Origin: Planococcus citri
Taxonomy: Eukaryota > Arthropoda > Insecta > Hemiptera > Pseudococcidae
Reading direction: 5' to 3'
Length of the DNA stretch: 64,000 nucleotides
NCBI RefSeq assembly: GCF_950023065.1
Contig: NC_088679.1
Location: 40,176,001 to 40,240,000, forward strand
The notes beneath the pieces are model-generated. The model saw only the letters and a program-made list of their open reading frames with translations. It did not search any database and was not told where the DNA came from. Of this stretch, positions 11,341 to 25,800 are shown in pieces. The position numbers and the translations under genes are program-made. Numbering within the stretch: the stretch's first letter is position 1; every line of letters starts with the position of its first letter.

Positions 11341-14300
11341 TTAAATCGAAAGCTCTAGAGGGGTACTTGCTTCTAAAAATATAGCCGAGACCTAATTTTG
11401 ATTTTAAGTGCTCCAAATTTGGTGGAAAGGGGCTTAAAATCAACATAGAAAAATTCAAAATTGTGGGAAAATGTTTTTTTCTAAAATTGTATTTTAACCT
11501 CAAGTCCAAAATTTGAATCGATTTGGACCCAAAGGGACTGAGATACGCTATGCTCCACGAGTCTGAAGATCAAATTCTTATCAATTCGATCTTCAGATTC
11601 TGCATCTTCAAATTAGGCTTTGTAAATAGGTATGTTATAAAATTTTATCTCAGTAAACTTCTTTTTCTCCAGACCCTTCAAGGATAAAATTTAATTGGCT
11701 TCCCATATTTGACAACAACGAAAGTTCACGAGAAAAATTTTCAAAATTGCCAATGAGCAACAGAGTAAGATTAATGATAGAGGTTTTCCATTTAGAAAAA
11801 AATTTCATTCTGAAATTTGAGGTTGAAGATTAGATATACGAAAGTAGGTACATTATTATAAAATTACTCGTACATTGGATCAACATATAATTGAGAAGTC
11901 AAGCTTTTATGTTAAGAAAGCCAAGAATTTGACGAACTAGTTACCTATTCAACGTTTTGGAATTCCAAATGGAAATCTATTTTGAAAATTTAGTGGATAT
12001 GCTTGAATCAGATTGAGTTACCAACTTATCTTGTTTTTACTTTTAAATTTCAAAACAAAATTTTTACAAATATAGGTACATAGGTACTTGATATTTACAA
12101 ACGTTTTGCGACTGAGTATAGGTACTATAGGTAGATAGATAGGTACATTCGGCATATAATTTTTATTAATGTAGGGAGCTTTCAATTATATTCAGCAGGT
12201 TGTAAAATACAATTGTTAATAGGGTGCCATTTATTCGAATTTATGTATTTTCGCCCCGGATGGATTTTGAAATATTATACGATTTCCTTTCATGCGAAAT
12301 GTTCGACAAATTGTTCCATTATCGCTTTTTACATTTTTGGTCTGCCGAGAATTTTTTGTTATACCTTTCAAACACGCACCCCTAACTTACTCTATGGACT
12401 TTATGGTGTTTTGACCTTAGTGGTGTAGCCAATGCTATAATCTACAATGATGTGATGCTTACCTTTCGCTTTTTATCGACACGTAATTTTTTTTTCTAAA
12501 TTGAAATTTTTTATAATGTAATTCAATGGCTTCGCATTATTTATTTATATTTTTTTATTGTTGAAATTAAATTTTTTTTCTTATTCTTTACGAGTACCTA
12601 CGTTCGCTTGGGCTTTACCTTTTCAGAAGTTCCTCTCGGGAAATTAAAGAAATTTTTTTCAAGGTTAAAAATGTTTGAAAAGAAGTTTAAAAAATTATAA
12701 AAGAACATGACCCGATTATACCTTTAGGTACCCACTTTGTAGGTATACCTGCCGTACCTACTTGAGCGATCCATTTCTTGTTAGCAGCTTATAATTATAA
12801 TTCTTTAATTGCAAATTTTAAAATCATTCCAAGATTTTTAAGCGAGTGAATTTTATTTTCATTCGAAGGAAAATCATAACGAACTAATAATCGCGTAAAA
12901 TGTCATTGTTTGGTAGCTAACCTAAGTATATTACTCAACTTGGAAAGCAAAATGAAGTAAAAAGACGAATGTATGCATTGTTGCTTAGCTGTTTGTTCTC
13001 TTTCATTTCATTTTCATAGCTTTCAGTTCACTATATTTTCGTCAGTAGTAAAATATCTATAACCTTGAAGCTCACAGTTTCTTATTTGTTTCATTTTTGG
13101 TTTGCCAGTTTCATTTATCAAGCTATAGTAGCTCGAGCTAACAAAACATAGATTTTGAATCCAGCCATCTTGCGCCGTTCTAGGTATACTCCCCCTTCCC
13201 CCCACCTGAAAAAAGTGACTTACATTGCTAGCTATTAAATTTGAGTATAGCTGCGGATAAAATATCCGAGTGATTTCGATTCAATTTCACTATAATTCGA
13301 GAGAATCGCAAATTCCGAGCTTGAAAGAGCGATTTTTGTCCAGCGTTTTACGACAAATGAATAATTATTTGCGCTTTGTTTGTGATTAATATTGTAAGAA
13401 AAGCTTAATAAAATTGAGGTTTATGCATAACTTTGTCCTAATCTAGACGATAAAATCATGTTCGTTCGCATCCTGCATATAAAGTTGACTGTGCAAGAAA
13501 ACTGCCTACTCACAAATGTCCCACGTCTCAAAGACAATCCGCAAATAAGCGTCTATAAATTCATTTCGGGTGTGAAGCACGTAGGCGTTAGATAATTATA
13601 CACATATTAAATTCGTAAAGCTCGACTAAATTCGTTATAAATTGTTTTTCAAATACGCGGATATTTTAAATTTCATCAAAAAGTCGATTAGATATACTCG
13701 AGTACAAAGAAAAATCAAAATTACTCGTTCCTTGACACGACTTTTTTTACACCACGATTTAAATGAATTAAGATCGTTTAATTTTATTACTCTTCACGAA
13801 CGAACGTAAGCATAAATTTTGCCATCAACAAACATCGGTTAAGTAAGTTAAATTACACACCCATTAGGTAAATGTATCCTATGGCGTTAAATGAAAAGTA
13901 CCTCGTACAGTACAAACTTCAGATACACGATATACACTTCAAAATTGAAAAACATACTTATTGCAGAATATTACCTATCCATTCAAGTGTGCGAACCAAC
14001 AAGCTAAAAACTTTTCATTCCTCCCAAAAAAGACATAATACAGTATACCATTCTATAGAGATCAACATTATATTTGTGGTATAATCATCGTAATGTAACA
14101 AATTCGAGGTATAAAATTAATCGACGAAATATTCATGAGCAATTTTAACGTAAAAATAAATTAGTATTTTAAGTATACCTACCAAATAATCATGAAATTC
14201 TCGTCGTTTATATCTAATATTATTCCAATCAGACCTTCGAAAAGATTATTTATCATTTTCAAAATTCTACAATTAAAACAGACAAACCGGAATTATTTTA

Positions 14301-16069
14301 CCCAACAATAAACCCCTTTAAAAACGAAAAAAAAAAAGAATCGCAAAAGCCATCCTCCTAAATTTTGTGAACGGGCTTTTTATTCTCGCTATAGCTTATT
14401 ACCTAAAAATAAATCAAAACTAAATCAACTTTTCTTTTTGATGGAAATTATTAGGTAATGGTAAGAAAATAAAAATAAAAATAAAAAATTGAATAAAAGA
14501 CGAGAAATGGGTACAATGCTCATAGATATGGTAGGCTACTAACTCGTATTTATGATCTTAGCGAAGAGTCGCGAGTCACAATAATACAAAACGATAAAGG
14601 ATTATTACTCGTGGTTTACGCCATTTTTTTCATTCTGTACTGATTAATATACTTTTTTGACAATTTTTATTGAAATTTATCACGTTGAATAGCAGGAAAT
14701 GGAAAACAAAACGTAATGAGAATTAATTCTAAACACATTTTACTCGGGCTAAAAATCGTACCTAAAGTATTTTAAAGTAACCAGGCTGGCTTGTGTACCT
14801 ATTGATACAATAGGTACCTACCTACTTCTAAAAGGAATTTAAAACTGAAAAAGAACTGCTTTGTCTGCGGACTTTTTTGATTCGATGAATGAATATTGAA
14901 TAAAAACGTGCCAAAAGAAGAGAAAAAAATTGAAAGATTGAATTCAGCTCGAAGTCACCTAGATTTGTGTCATTTTTAAGTTCATCGTATTTTTAATAAA
15001 TACCGAACGTCAGAAGGTTTTCATTCTGGCAGAATGAAAAAAAATGGTGGCAAGGGAGGAAGGGAAACTGAGAGGAGATTGTTATGAAACCCGGAGGACA
15101 GAGGTAAAGTTCCACCATGATTGTGAAACATTCAGTGAAAGGGGTTCTCGTTACAAGTGAAATAATATTTCAAAGAAAGGTTTATGATAGGGAGGTACCT
15201 ATACTTTCCTAAAACATTGAATATAAGTAGTAGGTGTTTTGCTTTTTTAAAAATGGGCAGTGGGAGGGCCGAGGAGGCAATGTTGAAAAAAGATTAGAGA
15301 GCTCCTAGACTTTTATCACCTAAAGGGACCAAATGCAGTATGCATACTTTTAATTACCTATTCATGAATATTGTTTCAGTACCTAGGAAGGTATTTTACC
15401 CAAATATATCGAGTGGCGATTTTCCATTCTTGTCTCATATCGGCAGATTCTAAAACACCATTGGAAAATATAGGTACACTTACCTACATTAGAGTGGCTC
15501 GCAAAAAGAAATGTTGAAGGATTTTGATCAAGTAGTGATAATTTAAATTTTGAGTTGAAAATTACAAAGAAAAAAATTTAGCTCCGCAAAAGCCCCTGGA
15601 GGGAAGATATGGGTTCTCAAAGAAGGGACAACTTCAACCAGGAATGAAAATCTAAAGCTGAAAGTTTAAAGCCAAAAGCTAATAGTTTGCAAGTTTCATT
15701 TTTTCTAAACCGAAAGCTAGCCAAAAGTTTAATTTTTTTGGGCCTTTTCAGAGGTTTTTTTTTGCAAATTTGAATTCTTTGAATTCAAAAGAAACCAAAA
15801 AATGAAAAAAAAATTCATTCAATTTTATTTTGACGCAATTTACTGAAATGAAAAATTGGAAAAAAATTAATCCTAAATAATTTAGCGTAAAGCCAAAAGC
15901 TTAATGAAATGTATCTAATAGCTATTAAATAGAAAATATAGGTAAGGGAAAGCTATGAAAACAAAACCCATTCAATTTTGAAATTTCAAGCTCAAAGACA
16001 AAAGCCAAAGGTTCATTTCAAGGCTTTTCATTCCTGAATTCGACAGCCTGCTTTGATAAAAATGGCCCA
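11341..16069. other. No gene recognised
   Basis: 4.7 kb of AT-rich DNA with frequent GTAGGTA words. No open frame with a recognisable domain, no RNA gene, no clear repeat boundary found by eye. Confidence 0.55.
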
Positions 16070-16380
16070 GCTCCATGAGATGAAAAAACTTATAGGTACC
16101 TCCTTTTTGAGATCAATCGAAACCGAAAAAGCATCCAAAATTTATCATCACAATAAATTTTAGAGGCTGAATTTCATTTTTCAATTTTGTGTGAGTTTTA
16201 ATTTGAAACGTTGCCCTTTTTGCGTGAAAAAAATCAAAATTTGATAAAATTATGTAGAAAACTGAAATTTGGTTAGGGCTTTATTTTGGACCTCTGTAAT
16301 TGACCGGAAATAATTTCGAATCCTTTTGAAGATTATAAGGTTAGCGAATTTTTGGATTTCGAGAAAATCCTCATAAAAGG
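16070..16380. repeat. Weak copy of the 5.2-6.1 kb foldback family
   Basis: Shows the same order of phrases in diverged form: a 'caaaatttgataaaat' stretch, 'ctgaaatttgg..agggctttattttggacc', then 'ccggaaataatttcgaatccttttgaag'. The match is loose and edges are uncertain. Confidence 0.35.
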
Positions 16381-16829
16381 GATTTAAATGAAATTCACCA
16401 TCAACGAACTCGAATTAAACTTCTTTGTGAGGGCAAAATTTTCAGGATCCTTTAATTTGAACTCGCAGGAATTAAATTTGAAAGAAAGGTTATACTTTGG
16501 GGAAAGGAGGGTGGGAGAGAGATGGAAATGGACTTCGCAGCCCTTAAACTTAAATGCTTTGCCCATATCAAATAATGATGCATGAGTTAATTGCACAGAT
16601 GGTCTAAAACGATTTCATTTCAAGAAGAAGGGAAAAGTGACAATAAGACAGATCTCTTAATTTTTGTTATGTCAAGGTTATTTTCAAAAAGATTTTTTTG
16701 TGTACGAGTTCAAAATTTGAACAATGATTTTTGCTAAATTTGAGTTTTTGAACCAACAAAATTAATAATAACTTACTATTTTACCAAAATGTCCAACAAA
16801 TACCTACTTTGGCTCAATTTGGTGAATCA

Positions 16830-16865
16830 TTTTTTTTTTTTTTTGGAAAGGAAAGGAAAGGAAAG
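16830..16865. repeat. T tract plus (GGAAA)n microsatellite
   Basis: Fifteen T followed by four GGAAA units. Confidence 0.9.
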
Positions 16866-19800
16866 AGCTTCTCCAGTGTCTGAGCTCTGAGTTATTCTGG
16901 AAAACTTGAATTTTTAGATCGTAAAACTTCTGAAAAATTCGAAAAAAAGAGGAGAAATCTACGTCTTGGAAAAAAATGGTACCTACCTAATTTTCTATGT
17001 AACTTAAAACCTGTACACCTGTTTCGGGATGCATTTCCGGAAAAAATACGCGTTCATTTGAGATAGGATTAATATCTATTTATAGCATTCTATAGTCCTA
17101 CGTTGAGGTTGAGGTACTCACGTTACTCCATTTGGAAGTTGGTTACATTATAGATTAACTTCTATAAGTGTATTAAATGGATAAGTTTAATTGAATACAT
17201 AATGAACTAGGTAGCTATAGGTACATGCTGTATGCTTTGGGTGTCTTCGAATTTTGTAGAAATTTCCTCGCCAGTTTTGATCGGAAGGTTGTAACTTTAT
17301 CTGGTATACCTCGAGTACCTCGAAATAAGCATAATTCCGCCCCAAGTTGGTTATTTTTCCGTCATCGCTACTATTCGAGTTCCGCTCCTTTAACATTCAA
17401 ACATTGAAAAATTACCCTATGGCGAGAATGTTAACGTAATATGTTGGTATAAATAGTTGCCTAATGTTGTGCGAACGCAGTCGTAACGAAACAGGAAATG
17501 ACAAAATGAGATCAACTTTTGTAAAAAGAAAGCTTTTTCGCAACCTTGAACGTTAAAAAATTTTTCGACTCATTTCGTACGGCGCGGTTGTGTAGCTCGT
17601 TGAGTTGAAGGGCTTTCGTGTTTTGGGAAATCTAGAAAATTGGCAGATTTTCTTTCAATTAATTAATGTGACGCGATCAACGAGTTCGGTAATATTTTTT
17701 TCTAAATCTTCGTATTTCCGTTCGTTTTGTAAAAATGATATACTATTTTAAGAAATAGTACGGATAGCAATTTTTTTTTCGAGTTGATGTCATTTAATAA
17801 GTTTATCGATAAGTTTTCCTCGGGTTATATTATAACACGAAATTATTCTAGCGTTTAATTTCTTTGGTACATGGTGTTGGTGTAAAGCTCTAAGCTAAAC
17901 TCCCTCGTATTCTTTAATTGAAAGAAATATCATCGAAGCGGAACTGGATGCTTCCTGTTCTGCTCTTTTCCCTCCTCGCCGACCCCCTCATAAAGATGGA
18001 AAATATCAAAGTTGGCGCTTTTTGACGTTGGAAATGAAATTAATTACCAGAAAAAGTTGGTATTTTTAAATAAGAAAAATACTATTTCCAACTGTGACTT
18101 GTACTTATATTACATTTATGTACTATGTAGTATGAACCTTACCTACTCATTGCCCATCTTTAGTAACTTACGCGTGCTGAGAACGATACGTATATTTAAT
18201 GCATTTAATTTTTATTCTCAGTTGATACTTCACTATACTGGAAAATTAGCAGAATGAGTCGTCGAGTCATATTATAAGTCTACCTCCTACGCTGTTCGTA
18301 GTTCGTACTATACGTATAGGTATAATTTATCACATTTCTGTTTTCGTTTTCGTATTGTTTTTGAAAAAGCATTATTTCTTTTTTAGTGCGCATTTACGTG
18401 ATGCTGCGTTGTATAAAAATGTATCTCATGGTAACTATTAAATTCTGTTAAGAATTTTTATGTTCCTAGGTGTCCTTTTACTCCCCTTTTGTTTTGTATC
18501 GAGTTTACTCGAATCCTCAATACATCGGAGACCCAACTTTTAAATAAGCTCGAAAATATGAAAGTTTTTGTTTAGCTTACTATAAGGAGCGTTATCCTGG
18601 TCCGGATTCGATTTAAAAGTTGGAACAGTAGGTACGAAAGTTGGCTTGATTTAATGATGGATAGTGACGTATTCTGAAATAGATGAGTACCTATAGGTAT
18701 ATGTCGGATAATTAATGGAATATTTCCAACTTGGTGGCGAATTTTTCAACGAAACTTGCTCTCTAATCCCTCGTGTGAGAATTTTTGATCCATACCTTAT
18801 TGCTGATTTTAATTCAATAAATTTCCATTCCAACTACCAATTTTGATTTCCTGTCGAAAAATCTTTCGTACACAGTGTTTCAGGGTACGAAGTAAAACTT
18901 TTTATTTACGGAAACAAGGAAATGCAACTTGTATCAGGTCGATGTATGTATGTTTGCTTGATTCTCAAACAACAGGGGCAGCGGTAAACTCGTTCGATTT
19001 TTTTTTGTTTTCATAGCAATTTACGCTTTTAGAGGTGCACAACTGCACACCAATAACCATGCTAGGATCATTCAATACCAGGAGGATGAATATTTTGGAA
19101 AATGGGTCAAATTAGTAGGGTAAAATAAACAACATCTTGAATTTTCAATCTGTTTTTTTTCAAACATTTATGCATAAATTTCGAAACGATCGTTAAATTT
19201 CAACAATGAAAAAGGTATATCACTGTAAATAGAATTTTCTATAAGTACATATTTAAATTCCGATGCCTGCATAGCCGAGATATGCAACCTTTTACTTTGA
19301 ATACCATACGGTTTAGAAGGAATTCTCTATTGACCCGACTTGATATTTTGGATGTTTTTAATAAGCCACAATCTACCTTCGAGGAAAAGGAAAATACTCG
19401 ATTAAGAGCTGTTACCTAGTTCACTAAACTAACGTATCACATTACCCTACCTACATCTATTCACCAAACACATCGTAAAATTCAAGTCATCAATTGAAAA
19501 GAATCATTTAGGAAACGATTGAATTTGATTTTAACCTTTTTTTTTTCATTTTACCCGCAAATATTCTAAATTCTTTGCGAATACAAATGGAAAAATATTT
19601 TCTCAATTTATCGCAGTCTCGAAGGATGAAATTTTCGTGAAATAGGCTCATATATAAAATCACAAACAATTCATTTTATCTAGTTTTGACTTCAATGAAA
19701 AACAATATTTTTCATGAACTTTCTAGTCGCTGAAAAAGAAATCACTTCCTCAAACGAAAGTTGATCTAATAAATTTCTTCATGGTTGATTACAGCTGAAA

Positions 19801-20870
19801 AAATACTTTATATCTGGAAAGAAAAGGTGTTGCTCGTCTGTGATGTGAATATTTCGCGCTTCCTTCGTTTTTTTTTTCTATTTATAGAGCGGAGTAATTT
19901 CTTGGTCAACTTGCTGTTTTTCGTTTTCGCCAGTATGAAATTTTATATTCACTAGAAGGTGGGTAATTGCTTGGGCAACTAGCTGTCTATATATGTTATT
20001 TGACGCGAGGGTGTATTCAAAGCGACGAAGAAATTTACTCTTTTATATTGACGCAGATTTTACTGTTACAAGGGTATATACTCGTAGGTACGTGTGTGTA
20101 GTAGGTGTATCTACTCGTGTCTGAAATAAGGAAAATACGACTGAGAGATATTTTATTGTTGAAATATGCCAGATCTTTTCAGATGTTCCCATTTTTACGA
20201 AATATGTCGCAGAAAAACGTCCGGTTTTCTTTATATTCCTTTCGATCAATTGTGAAAGCAGTGGTTGGAAAAGAATGAAATATATGCGGTGTGTGTGGTG
20301 TAATGTATATTTTTAAATTATTTACTCTAATATCTTGGGTAGATTTTCCTGATGGTTATATACAAGATGTCCTATCAAATACCTTATGCTTTTCACAATC
20401 GAGTTTGAAGAGGAGGAGGCGAATTTGAAAATAATTACGTTTATAAGTATCTAACAATTGGGATGCTTTTTATTTTACTATTCGATGAGTCTTATTTTTA
20501 AAACCCCAGACCTTGACCTTCCTAAAAGGGGCTTTCGCGGTTACAAACAAAACTACTGGGATTCCAATTTATTCAAAAACTGCTGTCCAGGAAAAATCTT
20601 CGAAATTTTCTGAAAAAAATGTGAAAATCAGTAAAATATGGGCAGTTGACAGTACCTTTTCGTTTCCACCCACATTATTTAAATTTGGGTTTGGAAATTC
20701 GCGCACTCGTTTCAAGGTTTCATCAATAATTTCTGAAAAGAGGGATAACTCAAATTCATCTTTTTTCATCGTCTCAATCTAATTTTTCAGTTCAACTCCT
20801 CGTATATCAATTTTTGAAATTCATCTGTTAAGATTTTCCTGGGCATTATTTAATCAAATGATTAATTATT

Positions 20871-20906
20871 GATGATGATGATAATGACGAGGAGGAGGAG
20901 GAGGAG
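20871..20906. repeat. GAT then GAG trinucleotide repeat
   Basis: Four GAT units, a short break, then six GAG-type units. Confidence 0.85.
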
Positions 20907-22881
20907 AGTGAGGGAAGATGAAAATTTTAAGTATGAAAAAACTGATCAAACAGACTCTGCCTTTTTCAAAATGGTTCTATCATTCGTACAAAAAATGCCT
21001 TCATTTTTGAGTTGTATTAGTTTCATTGACGAGCGTGTTAATAAAATTGCATAATCGGTTCGCCGTAAATACATCAACTACCCGCGTGTTCCATTCAGAA
21101 AAATTATTTTCATCCTTGGATTTTCATTCGAAATCATTCTTTTTAGCTTTTCTGATTTAAAATCATTGCAAAAACTCCTTTCTGTTTGTGTTAAGTTGCT
21201 ATATCAGAATCCACATTAAAATTTGATTTCTTTGAAATTTTAAGAATCTCCTACCCTTTATGATTTTTGAAGCATAGCGATGAATTAATAAAATGGACAC
21301 CTCATATTCATACGTGTAGACTATGAAAATTCTAACTCTTCAAAACAATTTATTTTCTTTCATTTTACAGGGATGAAATTTTTGAAATTTTGAAAAAATT
21401 TCATGAAAGTAGAGATAGGTATATTATTTCATCTGTTTTCCGATTCATGTTCACATTTTCCTCTTACTGTTTTTTTAAAAATTGACATTTTTTTTTGTTT
21501 TCATGTATCCTTCAAAGAGAGGAGATGGTAAAATTATCTAGAATGTCTTACATGGGTGAAAACAACGTTAAAGAAAACACTTTAAATTTTTTATTTCGTA
21601 ATCCATTTTTCAGAATGTTGAAACTTGGCTTCTTTGAAATCTGTTCGAAGGTCATTTCGTAGTTCTTTTTCAGCAATGTTTCATCAATTATGGAAAAAAG
21701 CTGAAAATCGACACACCCTGGTAGACAATGTAGAGAAATCTCGTGTGTGTTGTGTACGTGCGAAAAATCAATACAATAATTAGGTATTGGAGTATTTTTT
21801 TTTAAATTAAATGGGTGTTGGGTTTTGAACAAACAAAAGAATTAATTTGTGAAAAAAAGCTACATGCTTACATACCGGAAGTGAATTTGTTGTGGCTAAT
21901 GTCGCACGTAAAACAATGGGAGGTTTTATAATTTGGCGATATTTTCCAAACAAATTGCGGTTCGTTATTTGTGTAGGTACTCAAAATACGTTGTAAATTT
22001 ATACCTATTTTTTTTTTTTAGGAATTTTCGCCATGTCAGTGAAAAATTTACGATGTATTGAAGGCGTAAAATACAATAAAATTCTTTGTTACGCAAACAA
22101 TAGATTTTTTGATACGATTGCAAAGGCATAACTCGAGTGTTTTTGAGAAAACCTATTTATAGGTACTAGATACCTAATAATACGATTCTTTTTGTTTTTA
22201 TTTATTTTTCGCGTCGTAAAAGCTCGAAACGTTGAAGAAATATAAACGAAAATATAAAATATGTGGATTATGTGGATGTATTGATTCTCGTGTATAAATT
22301 TGGAAAACTATTCGATAAAAAAAAAAAAAAGAAGAAGAAATGCTTATAATGCTTATTTTTAGTGTTGATGGTAATACTTCGACACATTATAACGTTTTAA
22401 TTTTCAATTCATTCAATTCTTTATGGCGAAATAATGAAAAACTTTCACCTCATGGTATCGAAGAAGTTTTTTCAAGCTTTATTTGTTTCATGACTCGTTT
22501 CTGAAAATGGAAAATTCCTTTTTCTTTTACGCCTCGCTTTTCGTTTAGTATTTTAATATCCTCTACGTTTCGGCATTGTTTATTTCAAGTTTTACTTCTT
22601 TGCATAGGTATGCAGTAGGTATCTACGTAATTTTTTCTCTCTCTCGTTCATTTATTAATTCTATAACCATTTGCTGTGCTATTGTAACGATGAAAATAAA
22701 AGTTGATTCAACTTTGAAACTTCTTCCCTTGGTGGGAATTTTGCACTTGGATTTCTTTCTTGCTCTTTATGCACGTTTGATTTTATTGTATTGCCAGATG
22801 TGCCTTTTGTATTTTTTTTTTTTTTTTTGTTTCAATTGGCGCAAAATTTTGATTTTTTTTCTCATAAAAATTTTTTATCAG

Positions 22882-25800
22882 TAAAGGGTACCCCCCGATA
22901 AGATAGGCAAAATGCCCTTAACCTCAGATTTCGATGAAACTCACAGGGTATGTTTAGTACCCTCAAAAAATAATTTTGGGCCCATAGCCCGCTCCCCACC
23001 CCACCCCCCTCAGCCAGGGGGGTCAAAAAACGCGTTTTTCAGGGGAAAAATTCTGTATCAGCGCGTAATTAAGATAAATTGATTCTGTAAACGAATATAG
23101 TTAGAGGATACATGGGCGTACCTCCCTGAATTTTTTCAGAATTTTTCATCACATGGGGAGAGGAGGGGGGACAAAAGAAAACTTTAAATCGACATTACTC
23201 CGGAACGAAAAAACATACCAAAACGATTTTTTCGTCAAATATGTATCTTTAGGTCTACTTTCTATAGAAGTCATCACCCGGCCATTTGGAGTGGTGGGTC
23301 AAGCTCAAAAGCTCAAAAAACTCTCAAAAAACCACGTTTTTTGCGTTTTTCTCCAAAAATATGGACAAATGGCGGAAATCTAAGAGAACCAAGTTGTTCA
23401 GCGTGAAATTTTACCTCAGAATTGTGTAATTGAAAATTCATTTACACCGCATGATCGTAAAACTACATGCGCAGAAGTATTTGTGCTTACATCAAGATAG
23501 CTGAAAGGGTATTCCTGGGTAAAATAGGTGAAATGTCCCTGTCCTCGGATTTCTGAAATTTTGATGAAACAGTTGGGTACCATTAAAAAAATGTCGGAGG
23601 CAAAAAATCCCCCCCCCACCACCCCTTGCTCATAATAGCGAAAAAAGGGCCTTTTTCGGGGAGAAAAAATCCATGCTTCAACGAGTTTTGACAAAAAAAT
23701 CTGTATTCACTCAAAATATATGGAGGAGACAGTATAATAAAAGTAGCTACATAGGTATTTGAGATTCTGCGCCAATCCATGCTATTGCCATCAAAATCCA
23801 AGGCCACTTTTGGGGTTCTACTGAGAAAATTGAAAAGTAAATCTTTTTTTTTTTTGGAGAGGGGGTATTAGTAGTTGGTGTTTTGAAAATATTTTCTTGG
23901 CAAAAGTTTCGCTATAATGACGAAAAAATATTGAAAGATAATATATTTCTGAAACTGAGGAAATATTTTGGAACGCAGTGATGACAATATTTTAGGTTTC
24001 AAAAAATTGATAAAGATTGGCAAAAATTCCTAAATTTTTGTTGATTTTTCAAAATTGACAAAAACAATTTAAAATAATAGCATAGAATGGACGCAGAATC
24101 TAAGATATATTCATTTAGGACTGGGTCGATCGTCATTTTTCTCAAAACAAATTGGGTACAGGGGCTACAGTGAAAAAACCGTGTTTTTTCGAAAATACTC
24201 CCACTTTAAGGGCACATGTTTTCCCTTTAGGGGCACTTCTGGAGCCAGAATTTTTCTGTACAACTTTCAACTCAAAATGACAGTTTTTGCTAAATTTGGT
24301 AAAAATCCAGTTTTTTTTCTTTTTTTGGTGATTTACCCAATCTACTACATAGTACGTAGGTAGGTAATACCTATGTTTTCAATGTACTTGGTAACTCACA
24401 TAAAAATTTAATCATCGACACCAAAAAGAAACCTTTTTGATAGTTTTGAGTTAGATACCATGTACTTGAAAAGTAGGCTACTTGTAATTCAAGAAAACCT
24501 TGATTTAGAAGTTGCATGGCGTAAATAGCGCTATAATGAAGCATTTTTCACAAAAACTCTAATTTTTGGGCAACCCCTCTCCCCAATGTGGTCGTTGGGA
24601 GGGTCCAACTGCAAATCAAACTTCATATTCATGTTCAGCGAGTTCGGTTCATATGATAATGATACCCATATTGTCTGTCTACTTTCGCCCTAAAATTTGG
24701 AGAGGGGGTGCCTATGGCCAAAAAATTGGAGTTTAAGGGTACACTCTGCGGAGAGCATTCTAATTTGACAACCGGTCGAAATATGAAACCGATTTGTTCG
24801 TTATTTTCATCATTCGTTCGTAAGACTGCATGTAATCGATTGAACGAATTTAGTCGTGCTTATGTCCCGCGACCCGCTCCCATCTAAACTTCAGACGGGG
24901 ATTTCTCCGTGAATTTTCAAAATTCTTCCAATTTTTTTTCACCAATACTGATTCATCTATGAAATCGAGGGTATGTAGCCATATTTTCTAATTTTGCTTT
25001 TACAACAGGGATGTGAGCGTCTAAAGTACCTCCATCCAATTCCCTATTATAGCCATCAAATGTCCTGAATCAAAAATATCTCGACATACCCTCGCTTTTG
25101 AAAGCAAACCCTAGAAAAATCCGTTCTATAGTTTTGGCACAATCCCCGCCCAAAGTTGACCATTTTTCATCAAAAAATTAGAATAGCCTTAAAGAAGTTA
25201 GTTGGTTTTCTTATTGTTTTTGGAGGCCAGCATCCAAAATTATGGATCGCTTTTTTCGGTGGTGCTGTGACAAAAAAACACAATTTTGAGTGTTTTTTGA
25301 GTTTTTGAAGATGGCCTACCTGGAGGGAAAATTTGAAAAAAAAATACCAATTATAGTGCTCATGCAGATACATTTTTGAAAAAAAAATTTCATGTACTTA
25401 AATTAGGTTCGGAGATACGGCGGTTTCAAATTTTCTTTTGTCAATATATCTCCTCTGGGGGGCCCACAATTTTTGAAGAAAATTCAAGTTGCTAGAATCA
25501 TATCTCCTTCAAGTATTTTGAGTGAATACAGATTTTTTTGTCAAAACTCGTTGAAGCATAGATTTTTTCTCCCCGAAAAAGGCCCTTTTTTCGCTATTAT
25601 GAGCAAGGGGTGGTGGGGGGGGATTTTTTGCCTCCGACATTTTTTTAATGGTACCCAACTATGTTTCATCAAAATTTCAGAAATCCGAGGACAGGGACAT
25701 TTCACCTATTTTACCCAGGAATACCCTTTCAGCTATCTTGATGTAAGCACAAATACTTCTGCGCATGTAGTTTTACGATCATGCGGTGTAAATGAATTTT

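Larger units (their letters stand above)
16381..22881. other. No gene recognised; a few simple repeats
   Basis: 6.5 kb AT-rich DNA. Contains a T15 plus (GGAAA)4 tract at 16830-16865 and GAT/GAG triplet runs at 20871-20906. Short open frames show no domain. Nothing else seen. Confidence 0.55.
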
